Shown here: positions 1 to 7,443 of the stretch, piece after piece | How positions within the stretch are numbered: the first letter of the stretch is position 1 | How the letters are laid out: the number at the start of each line of letters is the position of its first letter | Assembly: GCA_900541485.1 (NCBI GenBank) | Contig: UQJW01000011.1 | Span: forward strand, 1 to 45,004 | Direction: 5' to 3' | Length of the DNA stretch: 45,004 nucleotides | Source: an uncultured Dialister sp. | Lineage (GTDB): Bacteria; Bacillota; Negativicutes; Veillonellales; Dialisteraceae | Notes under the pieces: model-generated | Seen by the model: the letters and a program-made list of their open reading frames with translations, nothing else | Told to the model about the DNA's origin: nothing | The model's database searches: none | Made by a program: the position numbers and the translations under genes

Positions 1-42
1 AAAATAATCCGAGCGAAAACGGCTAAACAGATACAATAAAAG

Positions 43-84
43 AAGCTGTAACAGACAACGAAAGCGATCTGTTACAGCTTTTTT
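43..84 (+). terminator. Intrinsic terminator of an upstream gene outside the window
   Basis: A 13-bp perfect stem (43-55 with 68-80) encloses a 12-nt loop and is followed by a T run. It ends transcription entering from the left edge; the gene it serves is not in the window. Confidence 0.85.
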
Positions 85-187
85 GTTTTGACGGAAACGA
101 AAAAAGAAATGGCATGATAAAATAAAATGAACGGTCAAAAACGAAAGAAACGGTTATAAAGGTTATAAAATAAAAAATAAAATTTAA

Positions 188-244
188 TTGCAATATAAAA
201 AGAAGAGTGATATAATCATTTTGCTGGGATGCCCCGGCTTTTTT
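188..244 (+). promoter_or_regulatory. Promoter-like site directly abutting a GC hairpin with T-tract
   Basis: TTGCAA (188-193), a 17-nt spacer and an extended -10 (TGaTATAAT, 208-216) form a good sigma-70 promoter. The predicted start near 223 coincides with the first base of a hairpin (GCTGGG 223-228 pairing with CCCGGC 233-238) followed by TTTTTT. Either the transcript carries a 5' hairpin cap, or the hairpin is a terminator and the promoter match is fortuitous. Confidence 0.4.
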
Positions 245-256
245 AAGTGGTATTTG

Positions 257-285
257 TTGACTGCAATAGGGGCTTATGATATACT
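257..285 (+). promoter_or_regulatory. Promoter of the rpmG-secE-nusG operon
   Basis: TTGACT (257-262), a 17-nt spacer and TATACT (280-285) match the vegetative consensus closely. It lies about 55 nt upstream of the rpmG start, with a GAGGTG ribosome site at 329-334 in between. Confidence 0.8.
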
Positions 286-340
286 CTATAAGCATATTGC
301 AATGGCCGTGGGCCAAAGAAAGTTGAGTGAGGTGTAAAGA

Positions 341-490
341 ATGCGTGAAGGAATTACTCTTGCATGTCCAGAATGCAAGCGCCGCAATTATCGTACAAAC
401 AAAAACAAGAAAAACAATGCAGAACGTATCGAAATGATGAAGTACTGCCCGTGGTGTCATAAACATACCTTACATAAAGAAACCAAATAA
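341..490 (+). CDS. rpmG: 50S ribosomal protein L33
   Basis: This 49-residue protein of the large ribosomal subunit starts [17 protein letters not shown] and ends with a [18 protein letters not shown] tail. Four cysteines in two CxxC pairs (CPEC, CPWC) make it the zinc-binding form of L33. The ATG follows GAGGTG with a 6-nt gap. It is the first gene of a unit with secE and nusG, a common order in Firmicutes. The reading is secure because length, start and motifs all fit the family. Confidence 0.95.
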   Translation: MREGITLACPECKRRNYRTNKNKKNNAERIEMMKYCPWCHKHTLHKETK

Positions 491-515
491 TAGTTCTTAG
501 AATGAGGGTGTGAGG

Positions 516-755
516 ATGGCTAAACGTAATCAACCGACCAAAAGAGAGGTTGCAGAAGAAAATAAGAGTGCCTGGACCAAATTTTTCCGTGAAACAAAAA
601 TGGAAATGAGAAAGGTCATTTGGCCGACAAAACAGGAAATGATTCGTTATACGATTGCTGTCATCGTATCAGTCATCTTGGTTTCTTTTCTGATTATTAT
701 CGTAGACTTCATATTCATGCAGCTCTCCAAACTGCTGATTCATACTGTAGGATGA
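516..755 (+). CDS. secE: Preprotein translocase subunit SecE
   Basis: SecE is the small membrane subunit that clamps SecY in the Sec translocon. The protein has 79 residues: a charged cytosolic N-terminus, the conserved amphipathic segment EMRKVIWPTKQE (about residues 30-41) and one transmembrane helix (about 46-70). This is the short single-helix form typical of Firmicutes. An upstream in-frame GTG at 510 exists, but ATG 516 sits at better distance from the GAGGGTG ribosome site. nusG follows after 13 bases, so the two are co-transcribed. Confidence 0.95.
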   Translation: MAKRNQPTKREVAEENKSAWTKFFRETKMEMRKVIWPTKQEMIRYTIAVIVSVILVSFLIIIVDFIFMQLSKLLIHTVG

Positions 756-768
756 AAGGAGAGAGCGT

Positions 769-1386
769 ATGCCGTCTGACGAAATAAATAAAAAGAAAAC
801 TGTAGAAAACGCGACTGTCAGTGCACCGACTGAAATCGGTACGCCAAAAGAGGGATCCGATAAAGATATCCGCTGGTATGTAATTCATACATATTCCGGC
901 TATGAAAACAAAGTAAAAGATACGCTGACCCGTAAAGTTCATTCTATAGGAATGGATGATACCATTTTACAGATTCTTCTTCCCATGCATGACGAAGAAG
1001 AAGTCAAGGATGGAGAAAAGAAAGTTGTATCAAGGAAAGTATTTCCCGGATATCTTCTTATACAGATGGAAGTCAATGACAGAAGCTGGTACGTAGTAAG
1101 AAATACACCGGGAGTTACCGGCTTTGTAGGGACAACTACGAAACCGATTCCGCTTTCGGATGAAGAAGCAAAACGTATTATTGAAGGCGGTCAAAAGAAA
1201 GTATCGGTAACGACCGAGGCCAAAGTGGGAGATAAGATTAAAATCACTCAAGGGCCGTTTGCTGACCGCAGTGCTGTCGTGCTTGATGTGACTGCCGATA
1301 AGAGTAAAGTTAAAGCAGACATCAGTAATTTCGGCACAACAACAACGATAGAGTTGGAAGCAGGATTTTTTGAACTGCTTCGTTAA
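769..1386 (+). CDS. nusG: Transcription termination/antitermination protein NusG
   Basis: NusG binds RNA polymerase and modulates pausing, Rho action and coupling to ribosomes. The protein has 205 residues. An N-terminal lysine- and threonine-rich extension of about 30 residues precedes the NGN domain (WYVIHTYSGYENKV near 36-49, FPGYLLIQM, VRNTPGVTGFVG), and a C-terminal KOW domain follows (VGDKIKITQGPFADRSAVV). The extension makes it slightly longer than the minimal form. It is preceded by an AAAGGAGAG ribosome site and lies in the usual secE-nusG-rplK order. Confidence 0.96.
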   Translation: MPSDEINKKKTVENATVSAPTEIGTPKEGSDKDIRWYVIHTYSGYENKVKDTLTRKVHSIGMDDTILQILLPMHDEEEVKDGEKKVVSRKVFPGYLLIQMEVNDRSWYVVRNTPGVTGFVGTTTKPIPLSDEEAKRIIEGGQKKVSVTTEAKVGDKIKITQGPFADRSAVVLDVTADKSKVKADISNFGTTTTIELEAGFFELLR

Positions 1387-1394
1387 ATAACTCT

Positions 1395-1425
1395 GTGAGA
1401 CTGTCTTGTACTTGGCTTGTCTCAC
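1395..1425 (+). other. Hairpin in the nusG-rplK spacer
   Basis: GTGAGAC (1395-1401) pairs perfectly with GTCTCAC (1419-1425) around a 17-nt loop. There is no T run, so it is not a simple terminator. It may be a processing or regulatory element ahead of the L11-L1 genes; that role is inferred. Confidence 0.4.
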
Positions 1426-1491
1426 AAACGTGGGAGGGTCTGTTACAGCCCGAAAACCACATTCCATAATAGGAAAAGGAGGTGTAACAAT

Positions 1492-1917
1492 ATGGCAAAG
1501 AAAATTTCCAAGGTAGTAAAATTACAGGTTCCGGCAGGGAAAGCCACTCCGGCACCGCCTGTAGGTCCTGCCCTCGGTCAGGCCGGTGTAAACATCATGG
1601 CCTTCGTTAAAGATTTTAACGACCGTACAGCTAAACAGGCCGGACTTATTATTCCTGTAGAAATTACCGTTTTTGAAGACAGAAGCTTTACATTCATTTG
1701 TAAAACTCCGCCGGCAGCTGTTCTTTTGAAAAAAGCAGCAGGTCTTGAAAAAGCATCCGGCGAACCGAACAAGAACAAAGTCGGTAAAGTTACAAAAGCA
1801 CAAGTAAAAGAAATTGCAGAAACGAAAATGCCCGATCTCAATGCAAACGACGTAGAAGCCGCTATGCATATCGTAGAAGGCACGGCCCGTTCCATGGGCA
1901 TCGAAGTAGTAGACTAA
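1492..1917 (+). CDS. rplK: 50S ribosomal protein L11
   Basis: L11 forms the base of the GTPase-associated stalk on 23S rRNA together with L10 and L12. The protein has 141 residues, the usual length. The signature [17 protein letters not shown] lies near residues 21-37, and the C-terminal rRNA-binding domain includes [25 protein letters not shown] in two parts. ATG 1492 follows an AGGAGGTG ribosome site. An upstream in-frame ATG at 1417 lies in the spacer hairpin and lacks conservation. Confidence 0.97.
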   Translation: MAKKISKVVKLQVPAGKATPAPPVGPALGQAGVNIMAFVKDFNDRTAKQAGLIIPVEITVFEDRSFTFICKTPPAAVLLKKAAGLEKASGEPNKNKVGKVTKAQVKEIAETKMPDLNANDVEAAMHIVEGTARSMGIEVVD

Positions 1918-1926
1918 TGACTGTCA

Positions 1927-1951
1927 GTGGTACCGGCTTGCCGGCAACCAC
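1927..1951 (+). promoter_or_regulatory. Hairpin overlapping the rplA leader, possible L1 site
   Basis: GTGGT (1927-1931) and CCGGC (1933-1937) pair with GCCGG (1940-1944) and ACCAC (1947-1951), leaving a small internal loop. The hairpin ends five bases before the AGGAGG of rplA. L1 is known to repress L11-L1 operons by binding mRNA; the link to this particular hairpin is inferred from position only. Confidence 0.3.
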
Positions 1952-1964
1952 AAAGGAGGAAACA

Positions 1965-2672
1965 ATGGCAAAACTGACAAAGAAACAAAAAGCAGCCGCA
2001 GCCATCGTTGACGGTCATAAGCTCTATGATCTCGACGAAGCTGTAAAACTTGTAAAAGAAACGGCAACTGCAAAATTTGATGAAACCATCGAACTTGCAT
2101 TCAATCTTAACGTAAACCCGAAATTCGCTGACCAGCAGCTCCGCGGTGCTACCGTTCTTCCCCACGGCACAGGCAAGTCCAAGAAAGTTCTTGTATTTGC
2201 TAAAGACCAGAAAGAAGACGAAGCAAAAGCAGCAGGTGCTGATTATGTCGGCGGAAAAGAACTGGCTGACAAAATCATGGGCGGCTGGTTTGATTTCGAC
2301 GTAGTCGTAGCAACACCGGACATGATGGCTGTAGTAGGCCGTCTCGGCCGTGTACTCGGTCCTAAAGGACTTATGCCAAACCCGAAAGTCGGCACCGTAA
2401 CACCGGATGTAACCAAAGCGGTTACCGAAATCAAAGCCGGCAAGGTAGAATATCGTACAGATAAAGCGGGCAATGTACAGGTTGTCATCGGCAAAGCATC
2501 TTTTGATGAAACTAAGCTGAAAGAAAACCTCGTTGCTATTTACAACACCATTCTCAAGTCCCGTCCGGCCAGCGTAAAAGGACAGTATATGAAAACTGTA
2601 ACGCTTGCATCTACCATGGGACCGGGAATCCGTCTCGATATGGCAACCTTAGCAGCTCCGAAAGCTGAATAA
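1965..2672 (+). CDS. rplA: 50S ribosomal protein L1
   Basis: L1 forms the mobile L1 stalk that helps release E-site tRNA, and it can act as a translational repressor. The protein has 235 residues, matching the family. Visible blocks are [18 protein letters not shown] at the N-terminus, [16 protein letters not shown], the [20 protein letters not shown] loop and the ending [24 protein letters not shown] 1965 follows AAAGGAGG. It is cotranscribed with rplK across a 47-base spacer that holds a hairpin. Confidence 0.97.
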   Translation: MAKLTKKQKAAAAIVDGHKLYDLDEAVKLVKETATAKFDETIELAFNLNVNPKFADQQLRGATVLPHGTGKSKKVLVFAKDQKEDEAKAAGADYVGGKELADKIMGGWFDFDVVVATPDMMAVVGRLGRVLGPKGLMPNPKVGTVTPDVTKAVTEIKAGKVEYRTDKAGNVQVVIGKASFDETKLKENLVAIYNTILKSRPASVKGQYMKTVTLASTMGPGIRLDMATLAAPKAE

Positions 2673-2689
2673 AATAACTATTTACACTT

Positions 2690-2788
2690 AGCTGAAGACC
2701 GGCGGTATCTGTAATGGGCGAAAGCCCGCCTCCCGAGGCTGAGTACTGGAAACAGTACACGACCTCGCACATATAGCGGGGTCGTTTT
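2690..2788 (+). promoter_or_regulatory. Ribosomal protein L10 leader (L10(L12)4 binding RNA) with attenuator
   Basis: The rplA-rplJ spacer holds the conserved pattern of an L10 leader: AGACCGGCGGTATC, an AATGGGCGAAAGCCCGCC hairpin, CCCGAGGC and a second hairpin (GTACTGGAAACAGTAC). It ends in a 10-bp stem (2759-2768 with 2776-2785) plus TTTT. In Bacillus subtilis the L10-L12 complex binds such a leader and triggers transcription termination. The same feedback loop for rplJ-rplL is expected here. Confidence 0.8.
2759..2788 (+). terminator. Attenuator terminator of the rplJ leader
   Basis: ACGACCTCGC and GCGGGGTCGT form a stem with one G-U pair and a 7-nt loop, followed by TTTT. It closes the L10 leader and lies 72 nt upstream of the rplJ start. 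Confidence 0.75.
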
Positions 2789-2859
2789 AGCTAATGTGAT
2801 AAATATAAAGAAATACTCACGTATTTCTGTCAACATCTTATAAGCAGAGGAGGTGTATC

Positions 2860-3408
2860 ATGAGCAAAGAAAAATATGAAGTAAAAGTTCGTCCTGAAAA
2901 AATAGCGGTTGTTGATGAAATGAAAGAAAAACTCTCTTCTGAAGGTGTAGTTCTTATTTCCTACAACAAGCTGGATGTAGCCTCGGCAATGAAACTTCGC
3001 CGCACATTCCTGAAACATGGTGTACAATACAGCGTCATTAAAAACACACTGACACGTATTGCTGCTGAAGATTTGGGAATCGAAGGCTTTCATGACCTTT
3101 TGAAAGGACCGAGCGGATTGGCTACCTGCAAAGACGATGCAGTAGCACCGGCAGCTGCCATCAAAGAATTTTTGAAAGAAACAAAGAGTGAAGCTATCCA
3201 GATTAAAGCAGGTGTTTTGGACGGAAAACTCATCGATCCCAAAGCCGTACAGGCCCTGGCCGATCTTCCGTCGAAGGAACAACTTCTCGGTATGGTGGCT
3301 GCCACATTGCTGGCACCGATTACCGGACTGGCCCGTGCTTTAAACGGAAACATTCAGAACCTTGCGTATGCGCTTGAAGCCGTACGTAAACAGAAAGAAA
3401 GTGCATAA
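2860..3408 (+). CDS. rplJ: 50S ribosomal protein L10
   Basis: L10 anchors the L7/L12 dimers to the ribosome; the complex also feeds back on its own mRNA leader. The protein has 182 residues, a little longer than average. Visible blocks are VVLISYNKLDVASAMKLRR near residues 31-49, VIKNTLTRIAAE, and the C-terminal L12-binding helix from LLAPITGLARALNGNI onward. The start follows GAGGAGGTG. Spacing to rplL is 34 bases with no hairpin, so the two form one unit. Confidence 0.96.
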   Translation: MSKEKYEVKVRPEKIAVVDEMKEKLSSEGVVLISYNKLDVASAMKLRRTFLKHGVQYSVIKNTLTRIAAEDLGIEGFHDLLKGPSGLATCKDDAVAPAAAIKEFLKETKSEAIQIKAGVLDGKLIDPKAVQALADLPSKEQLLGMVAATLLAPITGLARALNGNIQNLAYALEAVRKQKESA

Positions 3409-3442
3409 TTGCACATAAATTATTCCATTGGAGGAAAAACAA

Positions 3443-3817
3443 ATGACACATGAAGAAATCCTTAACGCGATCAGCGAAATGTCCGTTCTCGAACTGAGCG
3501 AACTTGTAAAAGCAATTGAAGAAAAATTCGGCGTATCTGCAGCAGCTCCCGTAGCAGTTGCAGCAGCAGGCGCAGCTCCGGCAGCAGGCGCAGCAGCTGA
3601 AGAAAAATCCGAATTCGACGTTATTCTTAAAGAAGCAGGCGCACAGAAGATTCAGGTTATCAAAGTTGTTCGTGAAATTACCGGACTCGGCCTGAAAGAT
3701 GCAAAAGCAGTTGTTGATGGCGCACCGAAAGAAGTTAAAACAGGCGTAGCTAAAGCTGAAGCTGAAGAAATGAAGAAGAAGCTTGAAGAAGCAGGCGCAT
3801 CTGTAGAACTGAAATAA
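3443..3817 (+). CDS. rplL: 50S ribosomal protein L7/L12
   Basis: L7/L12 is the multicopy stalk protein that recruits translational GTPases. The protein has 124 residues: an N-terminal dimerisation domain, an alanine/glycine-rich hinge (about 33-52) and the conserved C-terminal domain ([32 protein letters not shown]). ATG 3443 follows GGAGG; the in-frame TTG at 3428 overlaps that ribosome site and is rejected. A strong terminator follows, so rpoB is not in this transcript, unlike the classical rplKAJL-rpoBC order. Confidence 0.97.
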   Translation: MTHEEILNAISEMSVLELSELVKAIEEKFGVSAAAPVAVAAAGAAPAAGAAAEEKSEFDVILKEAGAQKIQVIKVVREITGLGLKDAKAVVDGAPKEVKTGVAKAEAEEMKKKLEEAGASVELK

Positions 3818-3845
3818 TTACAGCTCTAAAACAGCATGATGAAAA

Positions 3846-3874
3846 TGGGACTCTGTACAGGGTCCCGTTTTTTT
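3846..3874 (+). terminator. Terminator after rplL
   Basis: The hairpin GGGACTCTG...CAGGGTCCC followed by GTTTTTTT ends the ribosomal protein operon. Confidence 0.9.
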
Positions 3875-4022
3875 GTGTAAAAATATCGTGGTGCAATGAT
3901 TTTGAATGTACCCTAAAAATAAAAAAGAAAATCGGAATATATAATTATTTTTATGTCCACGGCAGAGCCGAAATTTGTTACAATATACAATAGAAAGATT
4001 ATTTTACAGACAGGGAGAACCT

Positions 4023-4808
4023 ATGAAAAAAATAAGATGGATAATTGCTGGCCTGCTCGCTGTTCTGCCTTGGACGGGAATGGCCGCAGACCATGTATAT
4101 TTCCAAAATAACCGGAATTTGCCCATGATAGTGAATACTGAGGGAATATATACTGTGGGAAATAACGGCATCTTTATGAACCTTTCCTCAATAGAACTGG
4201 AAGATATATTCAAAAACGGAATGGCTGTCAAAGCCTCATTTCTTCAGGTCAATAATGAAGAAGTCCGTACTTTTACGGAACATTTCCGCATGGCGGATGA
4301 CGGTCGTGCATGGATGCGAATGGAAGACGGATGGCATGCTGTCACTTCCGATTCTTCAGGCGTCGAACGTATGGCAGTGAGCCTGATTCGTGAAGATATG
4401 GGAAATGAAGAAAAAAGAATGGGCTATACTGCACAGATTACTGCTATATGGGATGCAAAAATAAAAGCCTATGAAATAAAAAAGGCGGAAGAAGAAAAAG
4501 CAAGGAGAGAAGAAATGACAGAAGAAGAGATTGCAGCAGAAGAGAAAAAAGCGGCGACAGAAGATTACCGGAGTGTGGAACTTGCTGAAGTAGAGCCTGA
4601 AATCGTACAAAAAGGTGATGCCCATCCGATTGTACGCAAGATTAGTGCGGCTCAAAAGGAAGAGAACCCTGCAAACAGCAACGGGGCAGTGAAGATAAAA
4701 GGGCAGGTACAAAAACAAAAGGAAAGCAAGGATAAAAACGAAAAGCCCGAACAGGTGGAAATCGTAATTACCGGAAATCCTGTTGTTGAAATTATTTCCT
4801 CAAAGTAA
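4023..4808 (+). CDS. Secreted or periplasmic protein of unknown function
   Basis: I do not recognise a family. The 261-residue product starts with a classical signal peptide: MKKIRW, a hydrophobic core and a likely cleavage after GMAA near residue 22. A globular part with many short beta-like segments follows to about residue 145. A strongly charged Glu/Lys/Ala stretch (about 155-190) is probably coiled coil, and the lysine-rich tail ends in EIVITGNPVVEIISSK. ATG 4023 follows CAGGGAG. It stands alone between a terminator and the next gene, and is probably an envelope protein. Confidence 0.7.
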   Translation: MKKIRWIIAGLLAVLPWTGMAADHVYFQNNRNLPMIVNTEGIYTVGNNGIFMNLSSIELEDIFKNGMAVKASFLQVNNEEVRTFTEHFRMADDGRAWMRMEDGWHAVTSDSSGVERMAVSLIREDMGNEEKRMGYTAQITAIWDAKIKAYEIKKAEEEKARREEMTEEEIAAEEKKAATEDYRSVELAEVEPEIVQKGDAHPIVRKISAAQKEENPANSNGAVKIKGQVQKQKESKDKNEKPEQVEIVITGNPVVEIISSK

Positions 4809-4889
4809 GGTGCATGACGAAACTGGTTCTTGCAGAGTGAACATAGTATAATTGCTGAGGAAACGAAAACTATACCTTGGGAGGAACAT

Positions 4890-5441
4890 ATGGCAAAAAG
4901 ATTTTATCCGCTTGAAGTGGCAGGTTGCAAGAGAGAGCTTCCGGTGATGAATATTTCAGAAACAAAAGCAATTGCCGCCTTTGTTATTTTGGGCGACGTG
5001 GAAATTGTGGAAAAAACGGCGCATGAACTGGCGAAAAAGGTACCGAAAGAGGCAGACTATATCATGACCGCAGAAACAAAGGGAATTCCTTTGGCGGCCG
5101 AACTTGCGAAAAACTTGGGGCATAAGACTTATATGGTAGCGAGAAAATCGGTGAAAGCGTATATGGAAAATCCGATTTGGGTGGAAGATGAATCGATTAC
5201 TACAGAAGGAAAGCAAAAACTTTATTTATCTGAAAGTGATGTGAATCTCATCAGGGGGAAACGCGTTCTTCTCGTTGATGACGTCATCAGTACCGGCGGA
5301 TCTATGAAAGCACTGCGTGAACTTGCCGAAAAAGCAGGTGCTGAGGTCATTTGCCAAGCTGCTATTTTGGCGGAAGGAGAAGCGATGGAGCGGGATGATA
5401 TTATTTATCTCGCACCTCTTCCTTTACTGGATGCGGAATAA
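4890..5441 (+). CDS. Phosphoribosyltransferase, adenine PRTase-like
   Basis: This cytosolic purine-salvage type enzyme uses PRPP to make a nucleotide from a free base. The protein has 183 residues. The PRPP-binding loop RVLLVDDVISTGGS lies near residues 125-138 (Asp130, Asp131), and an AETKGIPLAAELA block near 61-73 resembles adenine and xanthine phosphoribosyltransferases. The substrate cannot be fixed from sequence: adenine is most likely, xanthine or guanine are alternatives. ATG 4890 has GGGAGG at ideal distance. It stands upstream of guaA but is separated from it by a terminator. Confidence 0.8.
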   Translation: MAKRFYPLEVAGCKRELPVMNISETKAIAAFVILGDVEIVEKTAHELAKKVPKEADYIMTAETKGIPLAAELAKNLGHKTYMVARKSVKAYMENPIWVEDESITTEGKQKLYLSESDVNLIRGKRVLLVDDVISTGGSMKALRELAEKAGAEVICQAAILAEGEAMERDDIIYLAPLPLLDAE

Positions 5442-5445
5442 AAAG

Positions 5446-5473
5446 AAAGCGGTTTTGAGTGAAACCGCTTTTT
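5446..5473 (+). terminator. Terminator after the phosphoribosyltransferase gene
   Basis: A 10-bp perfect stem (AAAGCGGTTT with AAACCGCTTT) and 6-nt loop are followed by T residues. Confidence 0.9.
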
Positions 5474-5551
5474 ATACGTTCCGACCTTGCTAAAAATTTC
5501 TTTTACCTCAAAATACAGAAGAAAAATATCTGTAAATGAAGTCAAACTCTA

Positions 5552-5560
5552 TGGTATAAT
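5552..5560 (+). promoter_or_regulatory. Extended -10 promoter of guaA
   Basis: TGgTATAAT at 5552-5560 is a perfect extended -10. The -35 region is poor, as is usual for this class. It lies about 58 nt upstream of guaA. No purine riboswitch is visible in the leader. Confidence 0.6.
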
Positions 5561-5617
5561 AACTAGATAATATAACGAAAACAGTAACCCCGGCTTTAAT
5601 TTCACAGGAGGAACCGA

Positions 5618-7156
5618 ATGAAACATCAGGAAATCGTTATCATAGTAGATTTTGGCGGACAATATGCCCAGCTTATTGCCAGACGTGTCCGTGAATGCGG
5701 CGTATACTGCGAAATACTCCCTTATAATAAATCGGCAGAAGAAATTCTAGCCCAAAATCCGAAGGGAATTATTTTTTCCGGCGGACCGTCCAGCGTCAAT
5801 GCGGAAAATGCACCGCGGCTTGATCCCGGAGTATTTAAAGCAGGCGTTCCCATTTTGGGAATTTGCTACGGCATGCAGATTATGGCCAAAGATTTGGGCG
5901 GCAGCGTAGCAAGCCCGGAAAAACATGAATACGGACATACCGAGTTCTTCCGTAACGGAAGTTCCCCTCTTTTTGAAAATATTTCCGATAAGACCGCCGT
6001 ATGGATGAGCCACGGTGATTCCGTTGTCGATATGCCTGCAGGTTTCGGTCTTACAGGACATACCGCTCTCACACCGGCTGCTGCCATGGCAGACGAAGCC
6101 AGACGATTCTATGGTGTACAATTCCACCCCGAAGTCGTTCACACTCCCGAAGGTATGCAGATGCTCAAGAATTTCCTCTTCAAAATCTGCGAGTGCCGAG
6201 GCGGTTGGTCTATGGGCAATTATATAGACATCGCCGTTGAAAGTATCCGTGAAAAAGTAGGAAATCATCAGGTCATCTGTGCCCTTTCCGGCGGGGTGGA
6301 CTCCTCGGTAGCCGCTGTTCTCGTTCATAAAGCAATCGGTGACCAGCTCACCTGTGTCTTTGTTGATCACGGATTCCTCCGATTGGGTGAAGCGGAACAA
6401 GTGGTAGATACTTTTACCAATAAATTCAATATCAAGCTGATTCATAAAGATGCATCGGCACATTTCCTTTCTCTCCTGAAAGGCGTCACAGAGCCTGAAA
6501 AGAAACGCAAAACCATCGGTGCAGAATTTATCCACACCTTCCAGGAAGAAGCCAATAAGCTGGACGACGTAAAATTCCTTGTCCAAGGGACACTCTATCC
6601 CGACGTCGTAGAAAGCGGTACAGCCACGGCAGCGACAATCAAATCGCACCATAATGTAGGGGGGCTCCCGAAAGACATGAAATTCTCCCTTATCGAACCG
6701 CTTCGCGAACTTTTTAAAGACGAAGTACGCCAACTCGGAAGAGAACTGGGGCTTCCCGAAGACGTTATTAACCGGCAGCCCTTCCCCGGACCGGGACTTG
6801 CTATCCGCATCATCGGAGAAATTACACCGGAAAGACTGGATATTCTCCGTAAGGCAGACTTTATAGTCAGAGACGTAATCAAACAGCATGGACTTTATAA
6901 CGATATATGGCAATCCTTTGCTATTCTCCCTGCTGCCATTCGCAGCGTAGGTGTCATGGGTGACGAAAGGACTTACGATTATACTGTAGGAATCAGAGCC
7001 GTCACCAGCTCCGACGGTATGACTGCCGACTACTTCCGTTTCCCTTGGGAAGTTTTGGACGAAATGAGCCGGCGAATCTGCAACGAAGTCAAAGGAGTAA
7101 ACAGAGTCGTCTACGACATCACTTCAAAACCGCCGTCCACAATCGAATGGGAATAG
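5618..7156 (+). CDS. guaA: GMP synthase (glutamine-hydrolysing)
   Basis: The enzyme converts XMP to GMP with glutamine and ATP. The protein has 512 residues, normal length. The N-terminal class I glutamine amidotransferase has the catalytic triad Cys83 (GICYGMQ), His170 and Glu172 (QFHPE). The ATP pyrophosphatase domain carries the SGGVDSS P-loop at 224-230, and the C-terminal dimerisation domain ends KPPSTIEWE. The start follows AGGAGG. The last bases encoding the IEWE tail are a known integration site for genomic islands in many bacteria, and the sequence turns AT-rich immediately after the stop. Confidence 0.98.
   Translation: MKHQEIVIIVDFGGQYAQLIARRVRECGVYCEILPYNKSAEEILAQNPKGIIFSGGPSSVNAENAPRLDPGVFKAGVPILGICYGMQIMAKDLGGSVASPEKHEYGHTEFFRNGSSPLFENISDKTAVWMSHGDSVVDMPAGFGLTGHTALTPAAAMADEARRFYGVQFHPEVVHTPEGMQMLKNFLFKICECRGGWSMGNYIDIAVESIREKVGNHQVICALSGGVDSSVAAVLVHKAIGDQLTCVFVDHGFLRLGEAEQVVDTFTNKFNIKLIHKDASAHFLSLLKGVTEPEKKRKTIGAEFIHTFQEEANKLDDVKFLVQGTLYPDVVESGTATAATIKSHHNVGGLPKDMKFSLIEPLRELFKDEVRQLGRELGLPEDVINRQPFPGPGLAIRIIGEITPERLDILRKADFIVRDVIKQHGLYNDIWQSFAILPAAIRSVGVMGDERTYDYTVGIRAVTSSDGMTADYFRFPWEVLDEMSRRICNEVKGVNRVVYDITSKPPSTIEWE
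7145..7155 (+). repeat. Putative attachment repeat at the guaA 3' end (left copy)
   Basis: GAATGGGAATA lies in the last codons and stop of guaA and recurs exactly at 9227-9237. The pair brackets the ATPase-DUF4435 gene and the AT-rich DNA around it. Reading it as attL/attR is an inference; no integrase gene is present between the copies. Confidence 0.45.
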
Positions 7157-7306
7157 TAGCAAAATTTTCTAAAATGGCTTAATTACAAGCTATAAAGAGA
7201 ATGAAAAATGGCTACTGGTACTCAAATGGTACTGGAAGTAAAATGAATAAACTAAATAATAGTTCTAAGTGGTTTACATTTGGACAAAATATTAGACGGT
7301 AGTTTC

Positions 7307-7366
7307 AATGGTTCTATAATAAATGTTGGGATCCATCTAGACTCCAACATTTATTATAGAACCATT
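7307..7366 (+). terminator. Long perfect inverted repeat, probable bidirectional terminator
   Basis: A 23-bp perfect stem (7307-7329 with 7344-7366) encloses a 14-nt loop and is followed by TTT. It lies between guaA and the ATPase gene. It may stop guaA transcription or be an element boundary. The arms are AT-rich, unlike the GC hairpins of the core genes. Confidence 0.55.
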
Positions 7367-7443
7367 TTATTAAGTTAAATCTTCAAGTTAGGTTTAACAA
7401 AAACGATTGTATTATTTGAAGCTAAGTTTAAGAGGTAAGCAAT

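Noticed and set aside
23..466. 147-codon minus-strand ORF at the left edge
   Set aside because: It overlaps rpmG and its promoter antisense and is low-complexity AT-rich sequence.
5747..6913. 388-codon open frame antisense to guaA
   Set aside because: It mirrors the codon structure of guaA, has no ribosome site and shows no recognisable domain; guaA itself is certain.
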